A DNA stretch of 64,000 bases from Bacteroides sp. OM05-12 (GCF_003438995.1 NZ_QSUN01000009.1:57175-121174), one strand, 5' to 3'; positions 43,895-53,583 are shown, counted from the first letter of the stretch. Numbers and translations are program-made. Notes: generated by a model from the sequence alone, not told the origin.

Positions 43895-45343
43895 CTCTCC
43901 TCTCGCCGCATCTATCCGCAGGAAAATAAATAATAATAAAGTAAAACCCCATAGCGAAGAGCCTCCATAACTAAAGAAGGGTAACGGAATACCGATCACA
44001 GGAGACAACCCCAACACCATTCCGATATTAATAAATAGGTGAAACAAGAAAATACTCACTATGGAATAACCATAAACTCGACCGAATGTGCCATGCTGTC
44101 GTTCTGCAAGAACAATTAAGCGTAAAATCAGCGTTAAGAACAGTAATAAGACAATGGATGATCCTATAAATCCTTTCTCCTCTCCTACCGTACAAAAAAT
44201 AAAATCCGTATCTTGTTCCGGCACATATTTAAGTTTAGTCTGCGTCCCATTTAAAAAGCCTTTTCCTGTGAGTCCGCCGGAACCGATAGCTATCTTAGAC
44301 TGGTTCACATTATAACCGGCTCCTGCCAAATCTTCCTCCATACCCAACACTACTTTAATACGCACCTGTTGGTGAGGCTCCAAGACCTTATTAAACACAT
44401 AATCTCCGGAATAAAGAAAACCAATTGAGCCAATGGTAAAAAGAGCTATCAAACCAAAATTCTTATTACGTTTTACTATACTTAGATAAAAAAGGTATCC
44501 GATAAGGACAATACATAGTCCCCATAATATATAAACTAAATTGAAAACAACGATGAAACGTGACACTATCAATCCTAAGACTACCACCAACAAACTAATG
44601 CCAATGATATTACGTGCAGCAACATCCCTTTTACAATACACCCATACCATGCTCCCGGCAAACAATAGTATCATAGATAAAACGGCAAATTCACCGATGA
44701 CAGTTGGCGTATTACCTATAAACTCATTACTAAAACGTATGGATACGATAAAATAAATCACCGCACAAACGCCGGAGAACAAAATAGCGCCCGGCATACC
44801 TTCTCTATACAACATGAGAAAGAATGCCAAATAAACTAAAGCAGATCCGGTTTCCCGTTGCATGATTATCAAACCCATCGGCAAGAGTATAAATAAAGCA
44901 AGCATGAGCATATTCTTCATCTTTCCTATATTAAAAGAATAGGCACTCATATATTTGGCAAGCACTAATGCGGTAGCAAACTTCGCAAATTCGGCCGGTT
45001 GTAAACTGACAGGTCCCATTACCAACCAAGAGCGTGAACCTTTGGTGTCCGGTGCAATGAAGATTGTGACAATCAACAACAGAATCATACCTATATATAT
45101 AAGGTAGGAAAACATATCGTACATCTTTTCCTCTAACATCAACAGGACAAAGCCTAAGCCGAAAGAACATAATATCCAAACCAGCTGTTTACCGGAACGA
45201 CTGCCAAAAGAAAAGAAGTCCATATCTCCATAGGTATAACTGGCTCCGCAGACGCTAAACCAACCACAGATGACGAGTATCAAATAAAGAATAATCGTCG
45301 TCCAGTCCACTGTCCTCCATACACTAACGTTCCTGGTTGCCAT
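43892..45343 (-). CDS. rodA: Rod-shape-determining SEDS glycosyltransferase RodA
   Basis: This 483-residue protein has about ten membrane segments and the SEDS family motifs ETGSALVYLAFFLM (near residue 165), GSGGLTGKGFLNGTQ and the C-terminal GLSPVIGIPLPFFSYGGSS. SEDS proteins polymerise peptidoglycan strands and work with a class B penicillin-binding protein, here encoded directly upstream. It overlaps mrdA by 20 bases and closes the mreBCD-mrdA-rodA operon. Its stop codon lies within repeat C. Confidence 0.94.
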   Translation of the reverse strand: MATRNVSVWRTVDWTTIILYLILVICGWFSVCGASYTYGDMDFFSFGSRSGKQLVWILCSFGLGFVLLMLEEKMYDMFSYLIYIGMILLLIVTIFIAPDTKGSRSWLVMGPVSLQPAEFAKFATALVLAKYMSAYSFNIGKMKNMLMLALFILLPMGLIIMQRETGSALVYLAFFLMLYREGMPGAILFSGVCAVIYFIVSIRFSNEFIGNTPTVIGEFAVLSMILLFAGSMVWVYCKRDVAARNIIGISLLVVVLGLIVSRFIVVFNLVYILWGLCIVLIGYLFYLSIVKRNKNFGLIALFTIGSIGFLYSGDYVFNKVLEPHQQVRIKVVLGMEEDLAGAGYNVNQSKIAIGSGGLTGKGFLNGTQTKLKYVPEQDTDFIFCTVGEEKGFIGSSIVLLLFLTLILRLIVLAERQHGTFGRVYGYSIVSIFLFHLFINIGMVLGLSPVIGIPLPFFSYGGSSLWGFTLLLFIFLRIDAARGE

Positions 45344-47171
45344 ACATTATCGTCCTATTACTAAACTCTTCTGCTTTAATCTTACTGGATTCCGAAAGTT
45401 CGCCATTCAAATATTGTTCCATCATCAACGCACCGATCGGTACACCATATACAGCACCGAATCCACCATTTTCCACATATACGGCAATAGCAATCTTTGG
45501 TTTATCCATTGGTGCAAATCCCATAAATACCGAGTGGTCATGCCCACGGTTCTGTGCCGTACCTGTCTTTCCACATACTTCAATTCCCGGAATATTAGCA
45601 GCACGACACGTTCCTCCTAATACGGCATTACGCATTCCTTCCACAATTATATCGTAATATGCCTTATCCACATCCGTATATCTCCTTGCAGAGTACAAAC
45701 TATCTAAAGATTCCCCTTCTACTTCCTTCACAATATGCGGGGTAACGAAATATCCCCGATTAGCGATTGTCGCACCTAAATTGGCAATTTGTAATGGAGT
45801 TAATAACACTTCTCCCTGTCCGATGGCAATACTGATAACAGTCAACCCATTCCAAGAACCTCTATATGCCTTATCATAAAACTGCGCATTAGGTATCAAC
45901 CCTCTTTTCTCACCGGGCAAATCCACTCCCAGCTTATAACCGAATCCCATAGATACCATGTGGTCCTTCCATACAGTCATAGCATTCTGAACCTTACCAT
46001 ATTTTTTCATACCCATCATACGGTATAATCCCCAACAGAAATAAGAATTACAAGAAGTTGCTATCGCCGGGATCAAAGGTAACGGTGCAGGGTGAGCATG
46101 ACAACCGACACGCAGTCCCGCATGTACAAATCCATGCGAACAAGGGAAAAGAGTATTCGCCTGAATCACCCCTTCCTGCAAGAAAGTCAATCCCTGCGCT
46201 GTCTTAAAAGTAGAACCGGGAGGATAAGCCCCCATAATCGCACGGTTAAGTAATGGTTTCTGAGGATTACGTTCTAATTCCAGGTGATTCTTACCACGCT
46301 GTCGCCCAATCATCACACGAGGATCAAACGTCGGGGACGAAACCATACAAAGAATTTCTCCTGTCTCCGGCTCAATGGCAACAATACTGCCGATTTTATT
46401 TTGCATTAAACGTTCACCTAGCATTTGAAGCTTGATATCCAAGCCTAAAGTCAAATCTTTACCCGGCGTAGGAGTCTGGTCTAGTTCGCCATCCATATAT
46501 CGTCCTTGAATACGTCCATGAGCATCACGAAGCAGTATTTCGACTCCCTTTTCCCCACGCAATTGCTTTTCGTACGAACGTTCTATTCCTTGCTTCCCCA
46601 CAAAGTCTCCACGTATATAATAATCATCCGATTCTATATCACGCATGGATACTTCACCAATATCGCCCAACACATGTGCCGCAGAATTATATGTGTATTG
46701 CCGAATGGTACGACGTTGAATATAGAAACCCGGGAATTTGAATAATTTCTCTTGAAAAACGCCACATTCTTCCGCCGATAATTGCGTCATAAAAACCTGA
46801 TGCGTATAACGGGAATAACCCGGATTGATATGACGATCCCGAATATCTCTCATCCGGCGTTCAAAGTATCCACGGGTAATATTAAGTGCATTACACAAAT
46901 CAAGCGTATCGAGATTCTCTATCTCTTTAGGAACCATTGTTATATCATAAGCAGGCTGGTTATATACCAGAAGCTCTCCTTGCCGATCGTACATTACACC
47001 TCTGGAAGGATACTGTATTTTTTTCAAGAAAGCATTACTATCGGCATTCTTCTTATAGTCATCCGTCAGGATTTGAAGCACAAAAAGACGAATTAGAAAG
47101 ATCAACACGATAGAGACGGCTATCCCTCCAATCACATATTTCCGTTTCTCAAGATTATAATCCTTTGCCAC
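45324..47171 (-). CDS. mrdA: Penicillin-binding protein 2
   Basis: This 615-residue class B transpeptidase cross-links peptidoglycan for cell elongation. It has one N-terminal membrane anchor (YVIGGIAVSIVLIFLIRLFV), a dimerisation domain with PSRGVMYDRQG, and the transpeptidase motifs SxxK (PPGSTFKTAQG), SxN (TSCNSYFCWG) and KTG (CGKTGTAQN). The start codon appears to be GTG at 47171, three bases after mreD; no better ATG is near. It overlaps rodA by 20 bases. Confidence 0.94.
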   Translation of the reverse strand: MAKDYNLEKRKYVIGGIAVSIVLIFLIRLFVLQILTDDYKKNADSNAFLKKIQYPSRGVMYDRQGELLVYNQPAYDITMVPKEIENLDTLDLCNALNITRGYFERRMRDIRDRHINPGYSRYTHQVFMTQLSAEECGVFQEKLFKFPGFYIQRRTIRQYTYNSAAHVLGDIGEVSMRDIESDDYYIRGDFVGKQGIERSYEKQLRGEKGVEILLRDAHGRIQGRYMDGELDQTPTPGKDLTLGLDIKLQMLGERLMQNKIGSIVAIEPETGEILCMVSSPTFDPRVMIGRQRGKNHLELERNPQKPLLNRAIMGAYPPGSTFKTAQGLTFLQEGVIQANTLFPCSHGFVHAGLRVGCHAHPAPLPLIPAIATSCNSYFCWGLYRMMGMKKYGKVQNAMTVWKDHMVSMGFGYKLGVDLPGEKRGLIPNAQFYDKAYRGSWNGLTVISIAIGQGEVLLTPLQIANLGATIANRGYFVTPHIVKEVEGESLDSLYSARRYTDVDKAYYDIIVEGMRNAVLGGTCRAANIPGIEVCGKTGTAQNRGHDHSVFMGFAPMDKPKIAIAVYVENGGFGAVYGVPIGALMMEQYLNGELSESSKIKAEEFSNRTIMYGNQER

Positions 47172-47174
47172 AAC

Positions 47175-47672
47175 TTATTTCCTTATTCCTTCAATACCCA
47201 AAATACACAATGTCGTAAGTAAACTGCTTGTAATAATCTTCAGTAATAACACGGGCAGATCAAAGAATGAGAATGCTTCAAGCGTTAATAACGCTGTGTG
47301 ATGAAGTAAAACTCCTGCCACTACATATTTAATAAACGAACTGATTCCTATGCTTTTAAATGACGGTTCCACATCATCAAAGGTATCACGCGGAGAAAAC
47401 AAACGAAAGATGAACGGCCTTGCAAAAGCCAATAAAACAGTAGCGGCAGCATTCATTCCCGGCGTATTGGAAAATATGTCTACGGATAATCCCAAGAAGA
47501 ATCCCCATAACATCAACTCATTACGTGAAACTCCTGTGTCCAACTTCAGTATAAAATAAATATATAGAAAAGGAGTAGCATATCCGGCTATATGGATATA
47601 GTTCAAGACCAATACTTGAAGCAGTACCAATCCAATAAACCACGCAAACCTTTTTATATATACGTATACCAT
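47175..47672 (-). CDS. mreD: Rod-shape-determining membrane protein MreD
   Basis: This 165-residue protein has five or six hydrophobic segments and the MreD-like LMLWGFFLGLSVDIFSNTPG (about residues 54-73). MreD is the membrane link of the elongation complex. It is recognised mainly by position, size and this segment. Its start codon shares one base with the mreC stop. Confidence 0.88.
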   Translation of the reverse strand: MVYVYIKRFAWFIGLVLLQVLVLNYIHIAGYATPFLYIYFILKLDTGVSRNELMLWGFFLGLSVDIFSNTPGMNAAATVLLAFARPFIFRLFSPRDTFDDVEPSFKSIGISSFIKYVVAGVLLHHTALLTLEAFSFFDLPVLLLKIITSSLLTTLCILGIEGIRK

Positions 47673-48514
47673 TATTTTTTAGATTTCTGTTCCAGTTTGT
47701 TTTGTTCGGCAAATGTATTATGTGAAATCACTCTCACCTCTCCAAGCTTCCCGAAATCCGTAGCAAGTTTTACCTTTAATAAATAAGAAAGACCATCATG
47801 CGAATCAGACATATCATCTACCGTGCCGACCATTATACCGGAAGGAAACACCGATGAATATCCATTCGTAACCACCGTATCTCCTAAAGCAAACTTAGCA
47901 TGGCGAGGCAGATCTTTTACATAAGCATACTGCGAGTCTCCTCCTTCCCATTTCAAATAACCAAAGTAATTGCTTCCTTTTATCTTGCAATTAATGCTTG
48001 ATTTACTGTTCAACACAGAAATAGCCACCGAATAATGAGCGGAAGTCATATAAATAATACCTACCACCCCGTTACCATCAATGACTCCCATCTCCGAACG
48101 AACACCATCATCCGCTCCCTTGTCTAATGTAATATAATTGTTCAGCCTGTTCAAGCTATTATTAATCACATTTGCTTTGATTACCTTATAATGAGACAAG
48201 ACAGAATCACCGATATGTGTTATCGTTGCAGAGTCCATCTGCAAATCATGTAATTTCTGCTGCAAAGCTACCACCTGCTGTTCCAAATTTATATTCTTAT
48301 CCAATAAGTCCGAGTTCACCGACTTCAGATGAAAATACGAAGTTACTCCGCTTGATATTTCATAAACCTTACCTACAGTCTTATTGCCGGAGGTAAAGAA
48401 TACGCTACTCTGATAGTGATTGAAACGGAACAATAAGACAAAACTGATTACCTCTAACAAAAGAAAGAGGAACCAGTAATTATACTTAATAAGAAAATTC
48501 AGCAGATTCTTCAT
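47672..48514 (-). CDS. mreC: Rod-shape-determining protein MreC
   Basis: This 280-residue protein has a single N-terminal membrane anchor, a coiled coil at about residues 63-92 (NLEQQVVALQQKLHDLQM) and a C-terminal beta-barrel part. The latter has GADDGVRSEMGVIDGNGVVG and LPRHAKFALGDTVVTNGYSS, which are typical MreC blocks. It sits in the periplasmic space and links MreB/MreD to PBP2. It begins 6 bases after mreB. Confidence 0.92.
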   Translation of the reverse strand: MKNLLNFLIKYNYWFLFLLLEVISFVLLFRFNHYQSSVFFTSGNKTVGKVYEISSGVTSYFHLKSVNSDLLDKNINLEQQVVALQQKLHDLQMDSATITHIGDSVLSHYKVIKANVINNSLNRLNNYITLDKGADDGVRSEMGVIDGNGVVGIIYMTSAHYSVAISVLNSKSSINCKIKGSNYFGYLKWEGGDSQYAYVKDLPRHAKFALGDTVVTNGYSSVFPSGIMVGTVDDMSDSHDGLSYLLKVKLATDFGKLGEVRVISHNTFAEQNKLEQKSKK

Positions 48515-48520
48515 TACTAC

Positions 48521-49543
48521 TTATCGCATCAGGAACGAGAACCGGTCTACGTTCTTCAACGCCACACCTGTACCTTTAGCAACAGAATGTAGAGGATCGT
48601 CCGCAATATGAAAAGGAATATTAATCTTATCCGTCAAACGTTTATCCAAACCGCGTAACAAGGCACCACCTCCTGCCAAATAGATTCCATTATGCACAAT
48701 ATCCGCATACAACTCCGGCGGAGTATGTTCCAAAGCACTCAGGATAGCAGTCTCTATCTTTGCAATCGACTTCTCCAAACAATGAGCTACCTCCTGATAG
48801 CAAACCGGTACTTCCATAGGCAAAGCGGTAATACGGTTAGGTCCATGTACAATATAATCTTCCGGAGCTTCTTCACCTAAATCGGTTAAAGCGGCACCCA
48901 CGTTGATTTTAATACGTTCTGCCATACGTTCGCTGACTTTCACATTATGCTGACGGCTCATATACTCCTGAATGTCCGCAGTCAAGTCATCACCGGCAAT
49001 ACGGATAGAGTTATTTGAAACGATACCTCCTAAAGAGATAACGGCAATTTCGGTAGAACCACCACCTATATCTACAATCATATTACCTTCCGGTGCTTCC
49101 ACATCTATACCGATACCAATAGCGGCAGCCATCGGTTCAAATATCAGATAGACATCACGCCCTCCGGCATGTTCCGCAGAGTCACGTACGGCACGAAGTT
49201 CCACTTCCGTACTTCCCGAAGGAACACCGATCACCATACGAAGAGACGGTGAGAACAGGCGACTACCTGTATTAACCATCTTAATAAGTCCGCGCATCAT
49301 CTGTTCGCAAGCATAGAAATCCGCAATCACTCCATCACGCAACGGACGGATAGTACGGATATTATCATGCGTTTTCTCATGCATCATTTTTGCTTTATCA
49401 CCAACGGCAATCATTTTATCGCTTCTCCTGTCCAAAGCTACAACAGAAGGCTCATCTACAACGATTTTACCGCCACTGATAATAATGGTATTGGCCGTGC
49501 CAAGGTCCATTGCTATTTCTTGTGTAAAAGAGAATAATCCCAT
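48521..49543 (-). CDS. mreB: Actin-like cell-shape protein MreB
   Basis: This 340-residue actin-fold protein has DLGTANTIIISGGKIVVDEP at the N-terminus, GVPSGSTEVELRAV, an IGGGSTEIAV phosphate-binding motif and LAGGGALLRGLD. MreB filaments below the inner membrane steer the elongation machinery encoded by the following four genes. It is the first gene of the operon. I see no TAnnTTTG box in the 94 bases upstream, so it may also be read from purH or from an atypical promoter. Confidence 0.96.
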   Translation of the reverse strand: MGLFSFTQEIAMDLGTANTIIISGGKIVVDEPSVVALDRRSDKMIAVGDKAKMMHEKTHDNIRTIRPLRDGVIADFYACEQMMRGLIKMVNTGSRLFSPSLRMVIGVPSGSTEVELRAVRDSAEHAGGRDVYLIFEPMAAAIGIGIDVEAPEGNMIVDIGGGSTEIAVISLGGIVSNNSIRIAGDDLTADIQEYMSRQHNVKVSERMAERIKINVGAALTDLGEEAPEDYIVHGPNRITALPMEVPVCYQEVAHCLEKSIAKIETAILSALEHTPPELYADIVHNGIYLAGGGALLRGLDKRLTDKINIPFHIADDPLHSVAKGTGVALKNVDRFSFLMR

Positions 49544-49637
49544 AATTAATTAAGAATTAATAATCGAGATAGGAAAACAAGACTAAAAGATGAAACTTAC
49601 TATAATTTCACTCCCGGTTTCCTAACTTAATTATATT

Positions 49638-51161
49638 TTAATGTTTAAAATGTCTTATACCGGTTACGACCATTGCCATACCATGTTGGTTGCAATATTC
49701 AAACGAAAGGTCATCTTTTACAGAGCCACCCGGTTGGATAACAGCCGTCACACCTTCTTTATCTGCAATCTCCACACAATCAGGGAATGGGAAGAAAGCA
49801 TCACTTGCCATTACAGCACCATTAAGGTCAAAACCAAATGATTTCGCTTTCTCAATAGCCTGCTTCAATGCATCTACGCGTGAAGTCTGACCAACTCCAC
49901 TGGCTAGCAGTTGCTTACCCTTTGCCAAAACAATGGCATTAGACTTGCTATTCTTTACTATTCTATTAGCAAACAACATATCTTCCACTTCCTGTTCCGT
50001 CGGAGCTTTGTCCGTAACAGTTTTTAGATCTGCAGCAGTTTCTATATCCGTGTCTTTCTCTTGTACCAATACACCATTCAGCAAAGAACGGAATTGTTTC
50101 TTCGGGAATTTAGCATCTTTGCGTACCAGGATGATACGGTTTTTCTTCTGACCGAGTATCTCCAATGCATCCACATCATAATCCGGTGCAATAATAACTT
50201 CAAAGAATATCTTGTTTACCTCCTCTGCAGTTTCCTTGTCTATAACGGCATTGGTTATCAAGACTCCGCCGAATGCAGAAACAGGATCACCCGCCAAGGC
50301 ATCTTTCCATGCTTCCAAAACTGTAGGGCGTGAAGCCAGACCGCAAGCATTGTTATGTTTCAATACAGCAAAAGTCACATCTTCGAATTCATCAATCAAA
50401 TCAACAGCTGCATTAATATCCAAAAGGTTATTATAGGAAATTTCCTTTCCGTGAATCTGATCGAAAACGGCATCCAAATCACCATAGAAAGCCCCCTTTT
50501 GATGAGGATTTTCACCATAGCGAAGTGTTTTTTCATTATCTCCCGCATAGCGGAAAGCAGAACCTTCTCCTTTATCAAAATAATTAAAGATAGCCGAATC
50601 ATAGTGAGATGAAACAGCAAATGCCTCTTTAGCCATCCAACGACGTTCTTCAAGCGTAGAAGCCGCTCCGTTTTCCATCAGCATATCAAGCAATGGTTTA
50701 TATTGCGCTTGGGAAGCCACAATAACCACATCATTGAAATTCTTGGCAGCGGCACGAATCAATGAGATGCCACCTATATCTATCTTCTCAATGATATCCG
50801 CTTCACTTGCACCGGAAGCAACTGTTGCTTCAAACGGATAAAGGTCCACGATTACTAAATCTATTTCCGGTATTTCGTATTTTTCTATTTGTTGAATGTC
50901 CTGCTCCAATCCTCTCCTACAAAGGATTCCTCCAAATACCTTCGGATGCAATGTTTTCACTCTACCTCCAAGGATAGAAGGATAAGTAGTCAGGTCTTCC
51001 ACCGCTTTGCAGGGGATTCCCAATGATTCTATAAACTGACGTGTTCCTCCGGTAGAAAGGAATTCTACACCTTCTTCATGCAGTTTGGTTATAATTTCAT
51101 CCAAACCTTCTTTATGGTAAACCGACACTAATGCGGTTTTAATCTTCTTCGTTTCAGACAT
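49638..51161 (-). CDS. purH: Bifunctional AICAR transformylase / IMP cyclohydrolase
   Basis: This 507-residue enzyme performs the last two steps of IMP synthesis. The N-terminal cyclohydrolase part contains STGGTRQFIESLGIP, KTLHPKVFGGILCRR and ISLIRAAAKN. The transformylase part has RYGENPHQKGAFYG, LKHNNACGLAS and a C-terminal SDAFFPFPD followed by IQPGGSVKDD. The His of KHNNACG and the Lys of the formylase site are conserved. It has its own -7 box (51198-51191). Confidence 0.96.
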   Translation of the reverse strand: MSETKKIKTALVSVYHKEGLDEIITKLHEEGVEFLSTGGTRQFIESLGIPCKAVEDLTTYPSILGGRVKTLHPKVFGGILCRRGLEQDIQQIEKYEIPEIDLVIVDLYPFEATVASGASEADIIEKIDIGGISLIRAAAKNFNDVVIVASQAQYKPLLDMLMENGAASTLEERRWMAKEAFAVSSHYDSAIFNYFDKGEGSAFRYAGDNEKTLRYGENPHQKGAFYGDLDAVFDQIHGKEISYNNLLDINAAVDLIDEFEDVTFAVLKHNNACGLASRPTVLEAWKDALAGDPVSAFGGVLITNAVIDKETAEEVNKIFFEVIIAPDYDVDALEILGQKKNRIILVRKDAKFPKKQFRSLLNGVLVQEKDTDIETAADLKTVTDKAPTEQEVEDMLFANRIVKNSKSNAIVLAKGKQLLASGVGQTSRVDALKQAIEKAKSFGFDLNGAVMASDAFFPFPDCVEIADKEGVTAVIQPGGSVKDDLSFEYCNQHGMAMVVTGIRHFKH

Positions 51162-51190
51162 TTACTTTGCAGATTAAGAATTTTGATGCG

Positions 51191-51198
51191 CAAAGTTA
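51191..51198 (-). promoter_or_regulatory. -7 box of purH
   Basis: TAACTTTG on the minus strand lies 30 bases before the purH ATG at 51161. The stretch 51199-51372 up to the palindromic array is AT-rich and shows no gene. Confidence 0.6.
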
Positions 51199-51372
51199 CG
51201 AATTTCTACTTTATTGCACCTAATAAATACCCTATGATTTAAAATTATTTTAAGTACAAAACAAAAAATAATTATCTTCCTGTCGCTCAAACGTATATCG
51301 ATGCAATTAAGATTTAAAGTATCATCAAGTATTTCTTCACGGAAGTTGCATAAATCCGTCCTGTGAATTGAA

Positions 51373-51482
51373 TCGTTTCACCATGCTCATCCTGTCGTTT
51401 CACCATGGCAAGCCTGTCGTTCAGGCATGGTTAAACGATAGGATGTGCCGGGCTAAACGAATGAACGGAAAGGACCGGTCTG
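51373..51482. repeat. Palindromic word array directly after lacI (region D)
   Basis: TCGTTTCACCATG occurs at 51373-51385 and again at 51395-51407, and its inverse CATGGTTAAACGA lies at 51426-51438. Between them CCTG-TCGTT-CAGG (51413-51425) makes a hairpin, and AAACGATAGGA at 51433 repeats a word found in repeat copies A-C. The array starts 3 bases beyond the lacI stop. It resembles the A-C elements in design but is not collinear with them. Confidence 0.75.
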
Positions 51483-52499
51483 TTAAATCTTAACGGAAGA
51501 ATCTCTCACTACCAAGTGAGTGGGAACAACAATACACTTCGGTTTGCTTTCTTCCTTTAGATGACGTAAAAGCAGATCGCAGGCAGAGGTACCCATTTTA
51601 TAGGTTTGGTGAGTCATTGCCGTAAGAGCCGGCTCTACATAATTGGAATGCAACTCGTCTGTATAGCCTATCAAAGCTACATCTTGGGGTATATGCAGCT
51701 TGCGTTTCTTTATTTCTTTCATCGCAGCAAACGCCAATGTATCATTCATGGCAAGGATCGCATCCGGCGGGACAGGCAGAGCCAACAACCTGCAAGTGGC
51801 TTCACTACCTTCTTCATACGTCATTTTCTCACATATCACCAACTCCCGTTCTATCGGGACATGGTATTGCCTCAATGCTTCCAGATAGCCATGTTTACGT
51901 TGTTTCACAATCTCCAGATGGTTTGCGCCTCCTATAAATCCGATTCGCTTGGCTCCATTCGACAAAAGATGCTCGGTCGCAATACGACCGGATTCTACGT
52001 TATCAGCCACAACACAGGAGTAAATATCCTGAAGACAAACCCGGTCAAAAAACACAACCGGCACACGTTGTTTGGATAAGGCTTCAAAATGCGTATAATC
52101 CGTCGTCTCCTGAGAGATACACGCTATAATTCCCTCCACACGGATATTCACCAAATCTTCCACACACTGCTTTTCCAGCTCATACTGTTCATATGAAGAA
52201 GTAATAATGACCGAATAGTGATTACTGCGAGCCACATCACTAATACCGCTTATAATAGAAGAGTAAAAATGCGTTACTATATCGGGGACTATAATGCCGA
52301 TAATGCGCGGACTGTTCTTCAGCAAGCTCACAGCAAACGGATTGGGACGATAATTCCGCTCTTTAGCCAGTTGTTTCACCCTCTCCCTCATTTCATACCC
52401 TACCTCCGGACTATCTTTCAATGCCCGTGAGACGGTGGAGACAGAGACTCCCAACTCTTCTGCCAAATCCCGTAAAGAAACATGCCTTTTATCCTTCAT
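51483..52499 (-). CDS. LacI-family transcription regulator
   Basis: This 338-residue protein has an N-terminal LacI helix-turn-helix (VSLRDLAEELGVSVSTVSRA, residues 7-26, then LKDSPEVG). A hinge helix with NYRPNPFAVSLL and a periplasmic-binding-like effector domain (IGIIVPDI, then IGFIGGANHL) follow. The frame is open to 52544, but I use the ATG at 52499 because the likely -7 box (52529-52522) lies downstream of the earlier starts. It is divergent from the sugar oxidation and transport operon and likely regulates it, with a fucose- or rhamnose-like sugar or its acid as effector. Confidence 0.88.
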   Translation of the reverse strand: MKDKRHVSLRDLAEELGVSVSTVSRALKDSPEVGYEMRERVKQLAKERNYRPNPFAVSLLKNSPRIIGIIVPDIVTHFYSSIISGISDVARSNHYSVIITSSYEQYELEKQCVEDLVNIRVEGIIACISQETTDYTHFEALSKQRVPVVFFDRVCLQDIYSCVVADNVESGRIATEHLLSNGAKRIGFIGGANHLEIVKQRKHGYLEALRQYHVPIERELVICEKMTYEEGSEATCRLLALPVPPDAILAMNDTLAFAAMKEIKKRKLHIPQDVALIGYTDELHSNYVEPALTAMTHQTYKMGTSACDLLLRHLKEESKPKCIVVPTHLVVRDSSVKI

Positions 52500-52521
52500 T
52501 CCTGCCAAATCATTACTTTCA

Positions 52522-52562
52522 CAAATGTAATTCATCCGGATCATTTACGCAAAGGTTTGCGT
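52522..52562 (-). promoter_or_regulatory. lacI promoter with operator over its -33 box
   Basis: The palindrome ACGCAAA-GG-TTTGCGT (52547-52562) is a perfect 7+2+7 inverted repeat of LacI-operator type. On the minus strand its TTTG (52553-52550) is placed as the -33 box of a promoter whose -7 box is TACATTTG (52529-52522), with 20 bases between. Binding there should repress lacI itself. The same site is about 60 bases upstream of the -33/-7 region of the divergent operon. Confidence 0.72.
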
Positions 52563-52606
52563 GCTTTTTTCAGTAGTACAGAGGACTTTCTTACTCTTTA
52601 TCATCC

Positions 52607-52614
52607 TATTTTTG
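52607..52614 (+). promoter_or_regulatory. -7 box of the sugar oxidation operon
   Basis: TATTTTTG lies 37 bases before the ATG at 52651. It has no clear -33 TTTG, which fits an activated or regulated promoter. Confidence 0.55.
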
Positions 52615-52650
52615 AAACCGGAAGTACAATAAATAATAACTGTTAAGACT

Positions 52651-53583
52651 ATGAATTACAATGAAATCGGGAAAACCGGCATGCGTGTATCCAACCTTAG
52701 TTTCGGAGCCTCTTCTTTAGGAGGAGTATTCCATGACATCCGTGAAGCAGAAGGTATTAAAGCCGTGTTCACAGCAGTAGAAAACGGAATGAACTTTATC
52801 GACGTTTCTCCTTACTACGGACATTATAAAGCTGAGACCGTACTGGGCAAAGCATTAAAAGATATTCCACGTGATAAATATTATCTTTCCACCAAAGTAG
52901 GACGTTACGGTAAAGACGGTGTTAACACATGGGATTATTCGGCAAAACGGGCAACGGAAAGTGTTTATGAAAGCCTGGAAAGACTGAACATAGATTATAT
53001 TGATTTAATCAATGTGCACGATGTTGAATTTGCCGACCTAAATCAAGTTGTCGGTGAAACTTTGCCGGCTTTGGCAAAACTTAAAAAGAAAGGCATCGTG
53101 AAGCATGTGGGCATTACGGATTTGCAATTGGAAAACCTGCATTGGGTGGTAGAACATACAGAGCCGGGCACAGTTGAAAGTATTTTAAACTTCTGCCACT
53201 ATTGCCTGAACGACGAGAAGTTAGCAGACTATCTGGATTTCTTCGAGTCAAAGAATATCGGTATTATCAACGCCTCTCCTCTTTCTATGGGTTTACTTTC
53301 ACAGCGTGGCGTTCCGGCATGGCATCCCGCACCCAAACCTTTAGTTGAAGCATGTAGGAAAGCAGTTCAGCACTGCCAGTCTAAAAACTATCCGATAGAA
53401 AAACTTGCCATTCAATATTCCGTAAGCAATCCTCGTATCGCCACGACTCTGTTCAGTTCTGCCAATCCGGATAATGTATTGAAAAATATTGCATACGCAG
53501 AAGAACCGATCGACTGGAATTTGGTAAAAGAAGTTCAAGACATTATCGGTGACCAGAAACGCGTAGGATGGGCTAACTCATAA
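52651..53583 (+). CDS. Aldo/keto reductase, probable L-fucose- or related-sugar dehydrogenase
   Basis: This 310-residue enzyme has the aldo/keto reductase tetrad Asp51, Tyr56, Lys82 and His123 (in DVSPYYGHYKAE, STKVGRYG and NVHDVE). It resembles the group of L-fucose, L-galactose and D-threo-aldose 1-dehydrogenases, which oxidise a free sugar to its lactone. The next gene encodes a candidate lactonase and the one after that a FucP-type permease, so a non-phosphorylating pathway for L-fucose or a related 6-deoxy sugar is likely. The exact sugar is inferred from context. Confidence 0.82.
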   Translation: MNYNEIGKTGMRVSNLSFGASSLGGVFHDIREAEGIKAVFTAVENGMNFIDVSPYYGHYKAETVLGKALKDIPRDKYYLSTKVGRYGKDGVNTWDYSAKRATESVYESLERLNIDYIDLINVHDVEFADLNQVVGETLPALAKLKKKGIVKHVGITDLQLENLHWVVEHTEPGTVESILNFCHYCLNDEKLADYLDFFESKNIGIINASPLSMGLLSQRGVPAWHPAPKPLVEACRKAVQHCQSKNYPIEKLAIQYSVSNPRIATTLFSSANPDNVLKNIAYAEEPIDWNLVKEVQDIIGDQKRVGWANS

